Assembly: GCA_002150815.3 (NCBI GenBank)
Contig: NDFF03000043.1
Span: forward strand, 1 to 64,000
Length of the DNA: 64,000 nt
Reading direction: 5' to 3'
Source: Grammothele lineata
Lineage: Eukaryota; Basidiomycota; Agaricomycetes; Polyporales; Polyporaceae
Within the stretch, counting starts at the first letter, position 1. Each line of letters opens with the position of its first letter. The notes under the pieces are model-generated. The model saw nothing but the letters and a program-made list of their open reading frames with translations, was not told the origin of the DNA and did no database searches. Below, one piece after another: positions 1 through 10,866 of this stretch. Position numbers and translations under genes: made by a program.

Positions 1-337
1 CACTGGCTGGATTTGGCAGGTGCAGGTGGGGGCAGCAGGCAGGGGTGGGTGCCCCCCACTGCAGCTTCCTCAAATCTCAACCGATTTTCATGAAACAATT
101 TGTGTCTTGTGCGCATTTCAAGGGCGTTTCTAACGCACCTAGGACGTCAAAAATTGGTTCAAAATTGACGGAGCTACGGGGGATGCACTATTAGCACCAG
201 TTCCCCACTGATGGGAGCGTATCTCTGTCAGTTCTTGAGTCCCCTCAGGACGGTTTGGTATCCCTGAAAGCTATGAGAAATGCGGTTCTAACGAGCCTAA
301 GAACATAATGATACGCCCACTGGTTATAAAGATATGT
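1..337 (+). repeat. Left arm of a long inverted repeat (palindromic element)
   Basis: This 337 bp arm is almost perfectly complementary to 1782-2118; I see about one mismatch over the stretch, near its inner end. The window begins inside or at the edge of the repeat, so the true left end may lie outside. Homology continues inward in degenerate form: the stretch near 380-430 resembles the complement of about 1690-1760. A motif of roughly 50 bp, containing CAAATCTCAACCGATTTTCATG at 70-91 in its best form, recurs in weakened versions. No transposase ORF lies between the arms. Fold-back (TIR-rich) DNA transposon or an inverted duplication are both possible. Confidence 0.85.
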
Positions 338-1781
338 GATCTTCTCCTTGCCCAGACTAGGGAAACACTGTTCCTCCTTTATCTCCCTCAAATCTTCACC
401 AATTCACATGCGACAACTTGCGTTCTGTTCCTAGTTTTATGTACTATCAGTATTACTACAGACGTCCAAGTTATCAGGTATCCTTATCAACTTACAAAGA
501 GGAATGTAGTTCCTCTGCTGGCATACTGATAGACTCACCACTTCAGAGATCCTGGCATTCTCTTCAAACGCCCTATACGCCCATATAGCAGCTACAACTG
601 CCGTCATAACAAGCCCAAGAGCAAGGCGATAGATACATTTCTCACAAAGTTATGGGTTCCTCTCTTACTGTAGGCCATTCCTGCATTGTGTCCCTCATAT
701 CTTGGGCAGTTCTTAATCGTTTTTCAAACGGTCTTGTTTCCCTAGTAGCCTGAAGCATTGTGCATGTGTGTACAAAGTTTCATGGAGATTGGATGGCTGC
801 ATCATACACTGCACACCCATCAGTACCACAGAAATGCGACCACTATGATTCCTTATTGACCTTAGCTACATAATGCTCAGTACAGCAGTGATCTAGCCAA
901 TATATGGGCCAGGAATAGGTGAGTAACCAGTGGAAAGGGCCCAAGGGCTGGTGGCTGAGGCACCCGGGGCATCTCCGAGCCGCCCGGAGTAAGACGCGCC
1001 TTAAGGTTTGGCAGGCATCAGTAAGACGTGTCTTACTTTAGTTAGATACACCTTCCACGTAGTCCCGCATGGACCCTGTAGTGAAATCATTCAAACAAAG
1101 TATATGGCCTTGTATAGCATGAAAAATGCGACTCAGCAGTGAAGAGATCATGAAATTTGGTTCAGAAATGCCTGAGATATAGGTGATTTGGTGTTGGGGA
1201 GGCTGGCATGCAGCCATGTTGTACGGAATGATGCATTGCACAGCACCTCTGTAGGAGTCCTCCCAAGCTTCCATCTCACATAGGTAGGGCAGTACTTGCC
1301 CAAATTGCATGGTTTCTTCATTATTATATCGCATTTCTACGTGCCAATCCACTCACATATCTCTTCTAGAACAGGAATGCAAGATCCTGAAGTACTACCC
1401 CACAATATGGTGAGTGTGGCGCACTTTCCCACGGGCGCTTATTTGGACGTCTGACATCGGCACACAATAGCTTTGCACACAGTGGATGGATGTACTTGAA
1501 ACTTTGTGAGGAGCATGGAGGATCTCATTGAATAATGTGTATCGATTTGTACGGTGTTTTGATGGATAGGGAAGGAGCTGTAACTCAGAGTGTGTTGAAT
1601 ACCAATACACAGGGTGAGGAGATTGGGGAACTGGAACCAACCATTGAAATCTAGTAAAAATCTACGCCATGGTGGTCACAGCTGTCTGGTATCTGTGAGA
1701 GCAAGCCGCTTGAAATTTAATTGAGATTTGGGGAAGATATGGCCTGTACAGTTTCTACCCATCCCAAATCAGAAGAATGTA
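338..1781. mobile_element. Spacer of the palindromic element, non-coding
   Basis: This is the region between the two 337 bp arms. The longest open frames are about 100 codons or less, have no recognisable domains and start or stop at arbitrary places, so I call no gene. The outer parts show decayed complementarity to each other, which suggests the palindrome was once longer and has diverged toward its centre. It looks like the inside of a non-autonomous fold-back transposon. Confidence 0.5.
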
Positions 1782-2118
1782 TCATATCTTTATGACCAGT
1801 GGGCGTATCATTATGTTCTTAGGCTCGTTAGAACCGCATTTCTCATAGCTTTCAGGGATACCAAACCGTCCTGAGGGGACTCAAGAACTGACAGAGATAC
1901 GCTCCCATCAGTGGGGAACTGGTGCTAATAGTGCATCCCCCGTAGCTCCGTCAATTTTGAACCAATTTTTGACGTCCTAGGTGCGTTAGAAACGCCCTTG
2001 AAATGCGCACAAGACACAAATTGTTTCATGAAAATCGGTTGAGATTTGAGGAAGCTGCAGTGGGGGGCACCCACCCCTGCCTGCTGCCCCCACCTGCACC
2101 TGCCAAATCCAGCCAGTG
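1782..2118 (-). repeat. Right arm of the long inverted repeat
   Basis: This arm is the reverse complement of 1-337. Its outer end (…AGCCAGTG at 2111-2118) pairs with the first bases of the window. The near identity of the arms points to recent insertion or ongoing homogenisation. Confidence 0.85.
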
Positions 2119-2487
2119 CGCCCGCGGCAGGGGCGCGGGAGAATAAGCGCCCATGGGACGTCGTCCGGGGACCTCGGACAACCCCCCAAAAGCGCTGGGA
2201 GGGGCTGCCAGGTCCGGAAATCCCGGGGGAGAGGCTAGATCTCCCCAGGTTTTCCCAGATCTGAGGAGATCTGAGCCCGGGGCAGCCAGATCAGCCACCC
2301 GGGTGCACCTGCTGCCCCGGGAGGCAAGTCAGGTGACCCCCCGGGCTCCCTCCGGGGCTCCCTGCCCTGTATGGAAGGATTGGTCAGCTTTCCGGAGGTG
2401 CTCAGACTGTTTCCGGGGGGGTTGTAATGCATTACGAAGGGGCCAGCAAGTAATGCAAAAGCCCTCTGGCCAAGGTCCGGTATGTAA
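2119..2487. other. GC-rich junction between the palindrome and the copia fragment
   Basis: No gene is evident. The stretch contains repeated GATCT/CCCGGG-rich sequence and a short palindrome, GTAATGCATTAC, at about 2424-2435. It lies where the gag, protease and 5' LTR of the copia element should be. It may be the outer flank of the palindromic element, whose partner would lie left of the window. An in-frame stop at 2485-2487 ends the open copia frame going upstream. Confidence 0.4.
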
Positions 2488-5400
2488 CACATTAGTCCTA
2501 CCACAGCTGCTGCTTTTTACCCGCGCGAACAAAATGACACGATTTACTGTGTTCGCAGCGCGGGAGTAGTCGACGCGCTCAGCGCGCACGCGACGGTAGC
2601 ACGCGTAGACTACAATACGATGCACCAAAGGCTCGCGCATCCCTCGCGCGATGTCTTAAAGCACGCTAGGAAAAATACAAAAGATTTTCCTACTGTAGAA
2701 TTCCCGCGCGACGACCCTATCTGCAGAGGCTGCGCGGAGGGCAAGATGCCGCTGCGACCGTTCCCCGCGAACACGTCGCGCGCGCAGCGCGCCTTCGAAA
2801 CCATTCACTCTGACTTAAAGTCATTCCCTGTAGAGTCGTACCATAAACACCAGTACGCTATAATATATTTCGACGACTTTACCTCGCACGCATGGCTTGT
2901 GTGCATGCGCAAGAAGAACGCGGCGTTACCAAATACGTGCCAGTTCCTCGCGCACGTCGAAAATCAATACGACGCCACTGTTCAGAAGTGGATGTCTGAT
3001 GCAGGGGGAGAATATAAGTCAGACGCGTTCGACACAATGCTCAAAGAACGCGGAATAAAAATACTACAAAGCGCACCTCATACCCCGCAGCAGAATGGTC
3101 GCGCGGAACGATTCATGCGCACGTTGATGGACAAGGCAGAAGCCATGCGCATTTATGCTGGGCTTCCGGACTCCTGGTGGGAGTTCGCCGTACTGCACGC
3201 CGTGCACATCTATAACAGAACGCCATTAAAACGTCTCAACTGGCGCACGCCCTATGAAGCGCTATATGGCGAACCACCCTCAATAAAACACTTACGAGTT
3301 TTTGGGTGCGGCGCGTACGTGCATATCCCGCCGGAAACGCGAAAGAATAAACTCGCGCCGAAGTCAGAGCTAATGGTTTACCTAGGCGTCGCGCCTGGTG
3401 AACATGGCAATATATTCATGCGCTCACCTAATAATGTCCTGTATACGTCCGCGCACGCCCTCTTTGATGAGGAGCTGTTTCCTAAGCGTGCTGGAAATAA
3501 TAAACGTATGTTAACGAAGCTGCCGGATATTAATCCAGACGCACCTTCGGGGTTTGACGATGATGAAGAGCCTCCTCGTCCTCCCAAAACCCTTCCTTCA
3601 AAGGGGCAGGGAAAGGCGCGAGCAATCGCTCCTGCGCCGCCGCAACCTGCAGCGCGCGCCCCTAGCCCGCCGCCGGACCCTCCGGTTGAAGAACCCGCTC
3701 CTCTGCGGCGTTCGGGTCGTGAGCGGAAGGTTCCTGCCAACCCGGATAACGCGTACGGAGACGAACATCCCGTACAAATCTACAAAAAGGTGGAAAAGCA
3801 GAGGACTTGGAAGAAGCTCGTGAGTGAGTCTTCGGGTCGCTCCCGAGCTCCCTCGCGCGCCCCCGCTGAACGAATTCCCGGACCTAGTTCAGTAGAGAAA
3901 ATTCCAAGTCCACCAGACTCACCTGCACCTAGCGTTCCGGAAGAAGCGTCGAGTCCCGCGCAAAGAGAATCTACCCCAATCACAGAATCCGAGAGCGAGC
4001 GCGTCTCAGAGGAAGAACCCGGTGAGGATTCTGACGCACCCTCGTCTCACGGAGTTGTAGACCCGGGGCACAGTCCCGATCCCACCACTTCTTGTGAACC
4101 TGAAGCAGAAGATGATGAGTCCGACGCTTCAGAGGATGAAGAAGAGGACACTGACGATGAGGGGGAGGATTCTGGCTCCGCTGACTCTTCTAACGAAGTA
4201 GATGAGTCGCTGCGCGACCCCGACGCTGTGGCGGACGTGGTTAAACTATGCCGGGAAGGGGGAGTAGGTCTACTTAATTATCTGCTAATGAAAGCGATAC
4301 CACCTATTAAGAATGACCGCCCCAGTAAAAACGTTCGAGAATGGACGTACAAAGACATTGCTCGTCTTCCACCAGACGAGCAGAAGGAGTGGAGACTTGC
4401 CTGCGAAGAAGAGTTAGAGGCACTTCGACGCCGCAATGTCTTTGAACTGGTAGACTTACCGGATGGCTTCAAGGTTCTTAGTAACCGATGGGTCTTCGAT
4501 GAGAAGTCCGATGGCCGTAAGAAAGGACGCTTAGTCGTCAAAGGCTATGGTCAGGAAGAAGGCATTGACTTCGTGAAACTGTTCTCACCAGTCGTGCGCT
4601 TCGAAACTGTCCGCTTCATGTTAGCTCTAGCCGCACTCGAAGGATGGCATATTGAAGGACTGGACGTCCGAAATGCGTACCTGTATGGCGAGCTCGAAGA
4701 AGAAATTTATATGAAGCAGCCTGAAGGCTTCGCGGTCAAGGGCCAAGAGCATAAGGTGCTCCGGCTGCGCCGAGCTCTATATGGATTGAAACAAGCAGGG
4801 TTAGCGTGGTGGCGCGCTCTGGATAAATCCATGAAGCTTATGGGTTTCGTACGCCTAAGCTCAGATGCCGGACTCTTCCTTTACAAGACGAAAGAGGGAT
4901 TCGTTCTTGTAGTCGTCTATGTAGACGATGCGTTATTCTGCGGGAAGAATAAGTCCCTAGTTAGAAAGATGAAAGCGAAATTTATGGAACGCTGGGAGTG
5001 CAGAGATCTGGGCGAAAGCTCAGAATTCCTGCGCATGCGCATACGTCGGGAAGGGATGAAAGTCAAGCTAGACCAAGTCCCTTACCTTGACAAGTTAATA
5101 ATTACATGCGGCATGCAGAACGCGAAATCCGCGCCGACTCCTTTACCCGCAGGATTTATCCCAAAGCCTAGCGAGGAAGAGTCAACTCCCGCGTTGCGCT
5201 CCAGGTATCAGACGGTCATCGGATCGCTTCTGTACATCATGCTGGGTACTCGCCCCGACATAGCCTTCGCGGTTACAAAGCTCGCGCAGTACGCCGCGAA
5301 CCCGTCGCAGGATCACCTGAACAAAGCGTTGTATATTTGCAGGTACCTGATAGGATCTCGAGACTATGCGTTAGTCTACGACGGGCAGAAGGGGCTCGGA

Positions 5401-5892
5401 CTCACAGCGTGTACGGATTCAGACTGGGCATCCGACCCTCATAGCCGCCGCTCGCAAACTGGTTTCTTCTTGAAACTAGCTGGCGGAATATTCAGCTGGA
5501 CATCGCGCGCGCAAAAGACAATCGCGCACTCTGCTACAGAAGCTGAATACATGGCGTTGAGCGACTGTTCAAGGCAAGTCGTCTGGGTTCGCTCGCTCCT
5601 CGGCGAACTCGGGTATCGACTGAATGCCATACCTATCTGCGGAGATAACCAAGGGTCAATATTCATGGCTTCAAACCCAGTCACTGAAGCACGATCCAAA
5701 CATATCGATATACGTTACCATTACATTCGCCAAGTCGTTGAAGAAGGCAAGATTGAAGTCTTCTTCATAGACGGTAACGATAATCCCGCGGATATGTTCA
5801 CTAAGAACCTGGGGCATATTAAATTCTACAAATTCCGGGGACAGCTTGGACTCGAATTCCCCTCCGAGTCGAAGCGGCAGCACTCTAAGTGA
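2488..5892 (+). CDS. Ty1/copia polyprotein, 5'-truncated (integrase, reverse transcriptase, RNase H)
   Basis: This is the pol part of an LTR retrotransposon, which would integrate and reverse-transcribe the element. From the ATG at 2620 it encodes 1090 aa; the frame is open from 2488, so the ATG is internal to a once longer polyprotein. The order is: GAG-pre-integrase motif (MHQRLAHPS), integrase core with HSDL, SDAGGEY and QQNGRAE (the D, D, E residues), an acidic/Pro-rich linker (about residues 300-530), reverse transcriptase with YVDD near 4920, then RNase H (TDSDWA, ATEAEYMA) and the usual copia tail (HIDIRYHYIR). There is no frameshift or stop after 2488. Gag, protease and the 5' LTR are absent, so the copy cannot be autonomous. 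Intactness of the rest suggests recent truncation. Confidence 0.93.
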   Translation, partial: HISPTTAAAFYPREQNDTIYCVRSAGVVDALSAHATVARVDYNTMHQRLAHPSRDVLKHARKNTKDFPTVEFPRDDPICRGCAEGKMPLRPFPANTSRAQRAFETIHSDLKSFPVESYHKHQYAIIYFDDFTSHAWLVCMRKKNAALPNTCQFLAHVENQYDATVQKWMSDAGGEYKSDAFDTMLKERGIKILQSAPHTPQQNGRAERFMRTLMDKAEAMRIYAGLPDSWWEFAVLHAVHIYNRTPLKRLNWRTPYEALYGEPPSIKHLRVFGCGAYVHIPPETRKNKLAPKSELMVYLGVAPGEHGNIFMRSPNNVLYTSAHALFDEELFPKRAGNNKRMLTKLPDINPDAPSGFDDDEEPPRPPKTLPSKGQGKARAIAPAPPQPAARAPSPPPDPPVEEPAPLRRSGRERKVPANPDNAYGDEHPVQIYKKVEKQRTWKKLVSESSGRSRAPSRAPAERIPGPSSVEKIPSPPDSPAPSVPEEASSPAQRESTPITESESERVSEEEPGEDSDAPSSHGVVDPGHSPDPTTSCEPEAEDDESDASEDEEEDTDDEGEDSGSADSSNEVDESLRDPDAVADVVKLCREGGVGLLNYLLMKAIPPIKNDRPSKNVREWTYKDIARLPPDEQKEWRLACEEELEALRRRNVFELVDLPDGFKVLSNRWVFDEKSDGRKKGRLVVKGYGQEEGIDFVKLFSPVVRFETVRFMLALAALEGWHIEGLDVRNAYLYGELEEEIYMKQPEGFAVKGQEHKVLRLRRALYGLKQAGLAWWRALDKSMKLMGFVRLSSDAGLFLYKTKEGFVLVVVYVDDALFCGKNKSLVRKMKAKFMERWECRDLGESSEFLRMRIRREGMKVKLDQVPYLDKLIITCGMQNAKSAPTPLPAGFIPKPSEEESTPALRSRYQTVIGSLLYIMLGTRPDIAFAVTKLAQYAANPSQDHLNKALYICRYLIGSRDYALVYDGQKGLGLTACTDSDWASDPHSRRSQTGFFLKLAGGIFSWTSRAQKTIAHSATEAEYMALSDCSRQVVWVRSLLGELGYRLNAIPICGDNQGSIFMASNPVTEARSKHIDIRYHYIRQVVEEGKIEVFFIDGNDNPADMFTKNLGHIKFYKFRGQLGLEFPSESKRQHSK

Positions 5893-5934
5893 GAGCGCCA
5901 TATATTCGCTAGCGCAGACGTTCCGTCGTGCTCA

Positions 5935-5945
5935 GCGAGGGGGAG
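5935..5945 (+). promoter_or_regulatory. Polypurine tract of the copia element
   Basis: The purine-rich run (core GAGGGGGAG) lies immediately before the LTR start TGTCGA, as expected for the plus-strand primer of reverse transcription. Confidence 0.6.
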
Positions 5946-6276
5946 TGTCGAATAAGATATTCGCCCATGAGCGCTTACGCGGTCACGGGCCTCGACGCGG
6001 TCACGAGCCTCGGCTCGTGCTTCCTCTACTCAACGCTGCACCGCATCAGTAAGCCTGCGGTGCGCCGCCTCGTGTATGTACATACTTTCTTCTATGTAGT
6101 TCTCTCGCATTCTCTCGTGTATGATGTCATATGGGTCTCGCACATGTATATAAGGACTAGCTACGCGTACACAATCTACAGAGTCTTCACTAGCCTCTAC
6201 CAGCGACCCACAGTCCGCCTACACGCCCTCAGGTGGGTAGCGTAGCTGTACGCTGCGTCTAGGATAGTGCTCGACA
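5946..6276 (+). mobile_element. 3' LTR of the copia element (331 bp)
   Basis: The boundaries are inferred from the inverted ends TGTCGA (5946-5951) and TCGACA (6271-6276), with the polypurine tract just upstream. A TATATAAG promoter box sits at 6147-6154. The next five bases (CGTCT, 6277-6281) are the candidate target duplication, but its partner cannot be checked because the 5' LTR is missing. The LTR overlaps the 3' end of the DUF6535 gene on the other str and. Confidence 0.75.
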
Positions 6277-8879
6277 CGTCTCTCCAGGTGTCTGCTCCTG
6301 CTGTGTCGTGGAGGCGGAGACTGGGTGTGGGCTAGGAGGTGGTTTGCGCTGCACTAGCGTGCGGAGTTCGAGTAGGCGATCCCTGCACGTGTCAAAATCA
6401 TTATCCCAGGACCAGACGGTCTTCCAGTCTTCCGTCCCTGTTATGCGTGTGAACGCACGTTCGAGGCTATGAACGAAAGCGGAGGTAATCTCGCAGCTGA
6501 ACCTCTCTTCGTCGCATTTCGCGATCTCGACGGCACATCCGAGTAACCTGCTATAGCAACCACATTCGTCGATTGCGTTGGGGGTGGCTTCATTCCATGG
6601 CAAAGACTCGAGCAGGTGCACAATTTGATCCATCGTGTATCGAAAGATCTGATATGTCTGTGATTTCCCTGCGAGAGTGGGAGTAGGCCCCGAGACTTTA
6701 GCCATCTCCCACACGAATCGAAGGGCGGTCTCAAGGACCTCAATCTCGAGATAAAGTCCTGAGAAGCCTCCGGTCCATGTTTGAGAAAGCCAAGCGCGGG
6801 ATCCACGCATGCCATCGAGTCGTTGAGCGGCAGCTGTGGCAACTGAACACATGTACTTAATCAGATTCGTGACCACGGCGCACAACGCTAGTACCGAATT
6901 GAGCGGACTTACTAAGACCACGGATCTCAGGATCTTGAACAACGTAGCCGCGTATTTTAAGTTCTTGCTCGAGATCGTCCCAAGCCATATTAGAAGCCAA
7001 CGGACTGACGGCATACCCCATCGCGACAACAGCGAAGGGCCCGAGTAGTCGATCCGGGACGCGGCAGTGTTTGGCTTCAAACCAGATAGAAGACCCGACT
7101 ACGGTGTCCCTCATGAGTTTCGCACAGTCCTCGAGTGCAATTTCGTCCTCCGGCACAGATGCAATAGTGCTACGGACACTCCGATCCATGATCTTGAAGA
7201 GCTCCTCCTGGACGTCCCGTGGCCGGCGCTCGGGGATGGTGCTGTATGGGGGATTTAAACGCAGGGCGCCGCTCAAGGCAGACGCAGGAAGGGTGTCGTA
7301 CTCTTGATAGTGTCGGAGACCCGCATCCGCAATCTCGAAGCAGCGTTTGTCAAGGGTCGCGCTGTATGCGGTTAACATGGTGTCTGCGTCGAGGTAGGCA
7401 GCATAACGTGTTGCAGCGTCTCTCTCCGCTGCGAATAGACTGGGAGGTGATGCCGTGAGTTTGGCGTACAGATGCTTGGCCTTGTCAATAGCCCTAAGGA
7501 TGATTGAGCCCACTAGGTCGCCGGTGATGTGACTCTTGCTTCCTCTCGAAACGAGGGGGAGCATCATGATAAAGATGCAAGCCAGACCCGTCCAAACGAC
7601 GGTACAGTATATGGCGGAAGCAATATGCTTGATGCTCCACCACAAGAGTGGCGCGATCCGCGCTTGAGGAGAGTGGTAACAGCAGGTCCTGAAAATGATG
7701 GGGAGGACAGTGGTGAGGAGAAAGAATGACATGAGGAGAGATACGAGCACTGTGACGACCGCAGCGACGACAGGATGGATGTGATATAGGAGAATGATGA
7801 GGCCTGCGAAGAATAGTACAACAGCGATGAGGAGGAGGACGGGAAGCATGGCGACTATGAGCGGAACCTGCCACTTCAGCAGGTTGTTGAGGCGGTATTG
7901 CCGTTGTCGAGCGATCTCAGGCGAGTTCCCGTACAATCCAGAGCTATACTCCTTCAGCCACTGCTTGACGAGAATACCGATGGACGCCGAGGCCAAGCTG
8001 CAGAAGAGGCTCGAGAACCAAAGAGCGTTCAGCCAGATCGCCCACTCCTGGACTTGAAACTGGTCCGTGAACGACGACGTGTTGAAGGGAGTAGTGGTCG
8101 AGTTAACGAAGCCCGGGTTGACGACGAAACTCTCGATCTGGGAGGATAGACGAGCAAGGATTGCATTTGTCTGGTCCGCAGCTGCCGGCTGGAGCAGCTG
8201 GTAAGACTGCACGTTGAAGGCGGTGAGGACGGCGGAGAACAGACCGTCCTGACCACCATGTGAATAAGTAGAACGCGCTGAGAACAGTACATTGCCACTC
8301 ACGAACGTCAGGAGCCCGTCGATCTCCTTGTTCCATTTGTCAACCATCTCGTCGCTGTAATTCTTGACAACCCCTCGCAGTTCCTGAAGCCCTTTCTCGC
8401 GATCTTTGCCTGGAGGCCACGCGGACTCCCTCTCGATTTCGGCTTTAAACTTTCCTGTATAATCCTGGTGACGTATTAACGAATATATATCATTCTCAGT
8501 TGAGCTCTGCGCACCTGGAATGAGGGTAGGTTCAGGTCTAGAAAGTTTGGAGGCTGCGGTAGAGGGATGGGCTTCGTTTCCGTTTGTCGAGTCAACCGGT
8601 GATTCACGGGAAGTATCCAGATTTACGACTCACCTGATCCGCCGCATCCCCTTTCCGCCCTCTGTCGCGCTCGTGGTTCGAGTCGTTCTTTTCAGATTCA
8701 ACGGAGTTGACGGGGTCGGTTTCGGGGCATCTCGAGGCTCGCGCCAATGTATCTTGATCTTCCGAATCCTATGGTAGCGATGATCAACACGTGCTGCTGG
8801 CGTTGACGTGTCAAAATGGAGTACTCACGATCGGCGCTGCTGGCAAAGCTTCGGTGTGGTCGGTCGTCGGGGAGGTCAT
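6259..8879 (-). CDS. DUF6535-domain multi-pass membrane protein
   Basis: Model: complement(join(6259..6842, 6913..8248, 8303..8464, 8515..8553, 8634..8768, 8829..8879)), 768 aa. The five introns are 50-80 bp, all GT-AG. Function is unknown; the family is expanded in Agaricomycetes. The diagnostic part is WPPGKDREKGLQ near residue 90, then WNKEIDGLLTF joined by splicing to DGLFSAVLTAFNV at about 118-142. Hydrophobic segments lie at about 197-221, 258-283, 289-314 and 334-358. The N-terminal 60 residues are acidic and probably cytoplasmic; the C-terminal half is soluble-looking. The ATG was chosen because it lets six exons join in frame. The last six codons (C-R-A-L-S-stop) come from the copia LTR, so the native C-terminus may have been lost or altered. 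Confidence 0.85.
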
Positions 8880-10645
8880 AGGGAATAATCAGCGAGGTAT
8901 GGAGGAATGCGCTGTTGGCAATGAGCGTGTTGGTGAAGGGGGCTGTCAGGAGCCTACACGTCCGCGGATGGCGCAGCGAGCCTCTTCTGAGCGAGAAGTG
9001 AGGTTCGGGCATTTGCGTGAGGCTGATGGATTGCAGATCATGCCAGACCACATGTTTGACAGCGGGCGTGGCAGGGAATGCGAAGCAGAATTTGAAACTT
9101 GGGCCAGGCTTGCTTCGCGCACGACACCGATCGTTGTGCATGCAACAGGAATGGGGACGACTGTGCATTCGTCAGGCTATTTCGTGACTTGACATCTAAT
9201 GTAGACCACAAGTGATGGGCGGCGGGACAGATGAAACAGCATTGTGTCTATGATGTTCACGCATCCTAGACGCCCCGCAGCCCTCGCGTCAGGCCCTGAG
9301 GCCTGAGGGCCTTAGGCCTCACCCGCATAGCAAGGAGCTCGTGAGACACGTCTTCTGCGAACCTCGACGTACTCTACCTCTTTGCTGCGACACGTCCCAT
9401 GGTTGGCCCTCTTGAAAACAAATGGGGGCAAGCGGCGATTCGAAAAAGATAGATGCGTGAACGCCGCGGCGAATGTAAAAGGAGCTGAGACGTGCGGGCA
9501 GCGGTACATTGGGATCATGTCGTTGAACAAGAGCTTGAGTGAGGTTATACGCTGAGAGCACGCGAGAAGGAGGGGATAGCGTAGATAGAGATGTGTATGA
9601 AGCTCACCGCAATCGTCTAGACCAAGTACGAGCAAGCCTTGCTAGATACGCGCGACTACATTGCTGGGGCTGCGATACAATTTGAACGTGTATCGAACAT
9701 GCCACTATGCGTCATGTCCAGATGCACAGAAAACTGGCGTCTATAACCACAGGTATCAGCACAGAGAGAGGTGAACTAGATTGGCGGAGTGATACACACT
9801 CTGCAGCGTCTCCTACACGTCGTGGGGACCCCACAAAGGCAGACGGCAGACGGCAAAAACAAGCCTCAAATAGTTGTCGGGGTGTGTAGGTGAGTGCGCG
9901 AGGGATGAGAGGATGATGTTGGATGGATATCGTACGAGCCCAGATGAGTGGTGATATTCGAAAGAGGTTGGAAAGAGGCGTACAAAGCACAGAACGTGCA
10001 GCATGCCGCAACGCATTTCATGCCCGACCCTTCGGCCTCGTACGCAATAGTCTGAACAGGAGACATCGGTCTCACCGCCGCTCCCAAGCAAGATCACTAT
10101 TAACAACCAACTTGAGAGTCGGTCGGCGCGACCCGTGAGGAGAACGACGCACCACATGTATAGAATATTATTCAGCGCAGCACTTTCGCTGTCGATGGCC
10201 CATACGAGACGTCCGCCCAGTTCTTGTGTTGCGAAAACCCTCGCGCGAGCGTTCACCGACACGCTGAGTTTGCTGATGACCACGTCGCCGGGAGACGTTG
10301 TGCAAGCACCGTCATCGCACATGGAGCATACCGTCATAAGAGAAGAATCCGCGGGGCACCTTGAAGAGCGGCCCAGACTTGCACGCCCATCGAAAGCCGA
10401 GAAGCCAAGTTCTGTGTTCAGAAAAAAGGGTAATACGCGCGTTGTCTCTGGACACCTCCTTGCCTCCACGCATGTTGCGCGACACTAGTGCTGCCGGCCC
10501 GTGCAGAGATGTCGTAGGGGCCGTTCATGGGGCTGGCAGTTTAGAGCTCGAGGAAGACGTGGCCGAGAACAACATAGTCGAGATGACAGGTGGGAACAGC
10601 AGTATCGAGGGAGATATGGGCGGTGCGTTTGCCTCTCCATCGCCG
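8880..10645. other. Intergenic, no supported gene
   Basis: About 1.8 kb between the DUF6535 start and the tRNA terminator. The longest frame (9813-10469, minus, 218 codons) has no recognisable domain and no ordered structure, and I do not call it. A near-palindromic GC stretch (GGCCCTGAGGCCTGAGGGCC) lies at about 9292-9311. Confidence 0.4.
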
Positions 10646-10651
10646 AAAAAA
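10646..10651 (-). terminator. RNA polymerase III terminator of tRNA-Thr copy 1
   Basis: A run of six T on the minus strand, about 20 nt beyond the 3' end of the tRNA. Confidence 0.65.
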
Positions 10652-10670
10652 TAACGCTCATCCCTACCAG

Positions 10671-10742
10671 TGCCCTCAGGCTGGATTGAACAACCGACCT
10701 CACCATTACGAGTGGCGCGCTCTACCACTGAGCTATAAGGGC
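10671..10742 (-). tRNA. tRNA-Thr (anticodon CGU), copy 1
   Basis: A complete 72 nt cloverleaf without intron. The acceptor stem is GCCCTTA with TGAGGGC, the D arm GCTC…GAGC, the anticodon loop CTCGTAA (anticodon CGT), the T arm GGTTG-TTCAATC-CAGCC, with discriminator A. It is the same gene as the copy at 18974-19045 apart from a few acceptor-stem bases, but on the opposite strand. Confidence 0.93.
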
Positions 10743-10866
10743 ATCCTGCAGGTTAAAATAGTTCAAACATGGAAAATAGATTCCCTGCTCCCTCACTCCC
10801 GCGAAACGAAAGCTATCTGACGCGAGACTAGTCTCTGTCCCAAGTGCTCCTCTCCCACCCATCAAC

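Noticed and set aside
8791..9192. 133-codon plus frame at the DUF6535 5' end
   Set aside because: Overlaps exon 1 and the promoter of the DUF6535 gene antisense; no domain.
9813..10469. 218-codon minus-strand frame with hydrophobic patches
   Set aside because: No start context, splice partners or recognisable domain; composition looks random.
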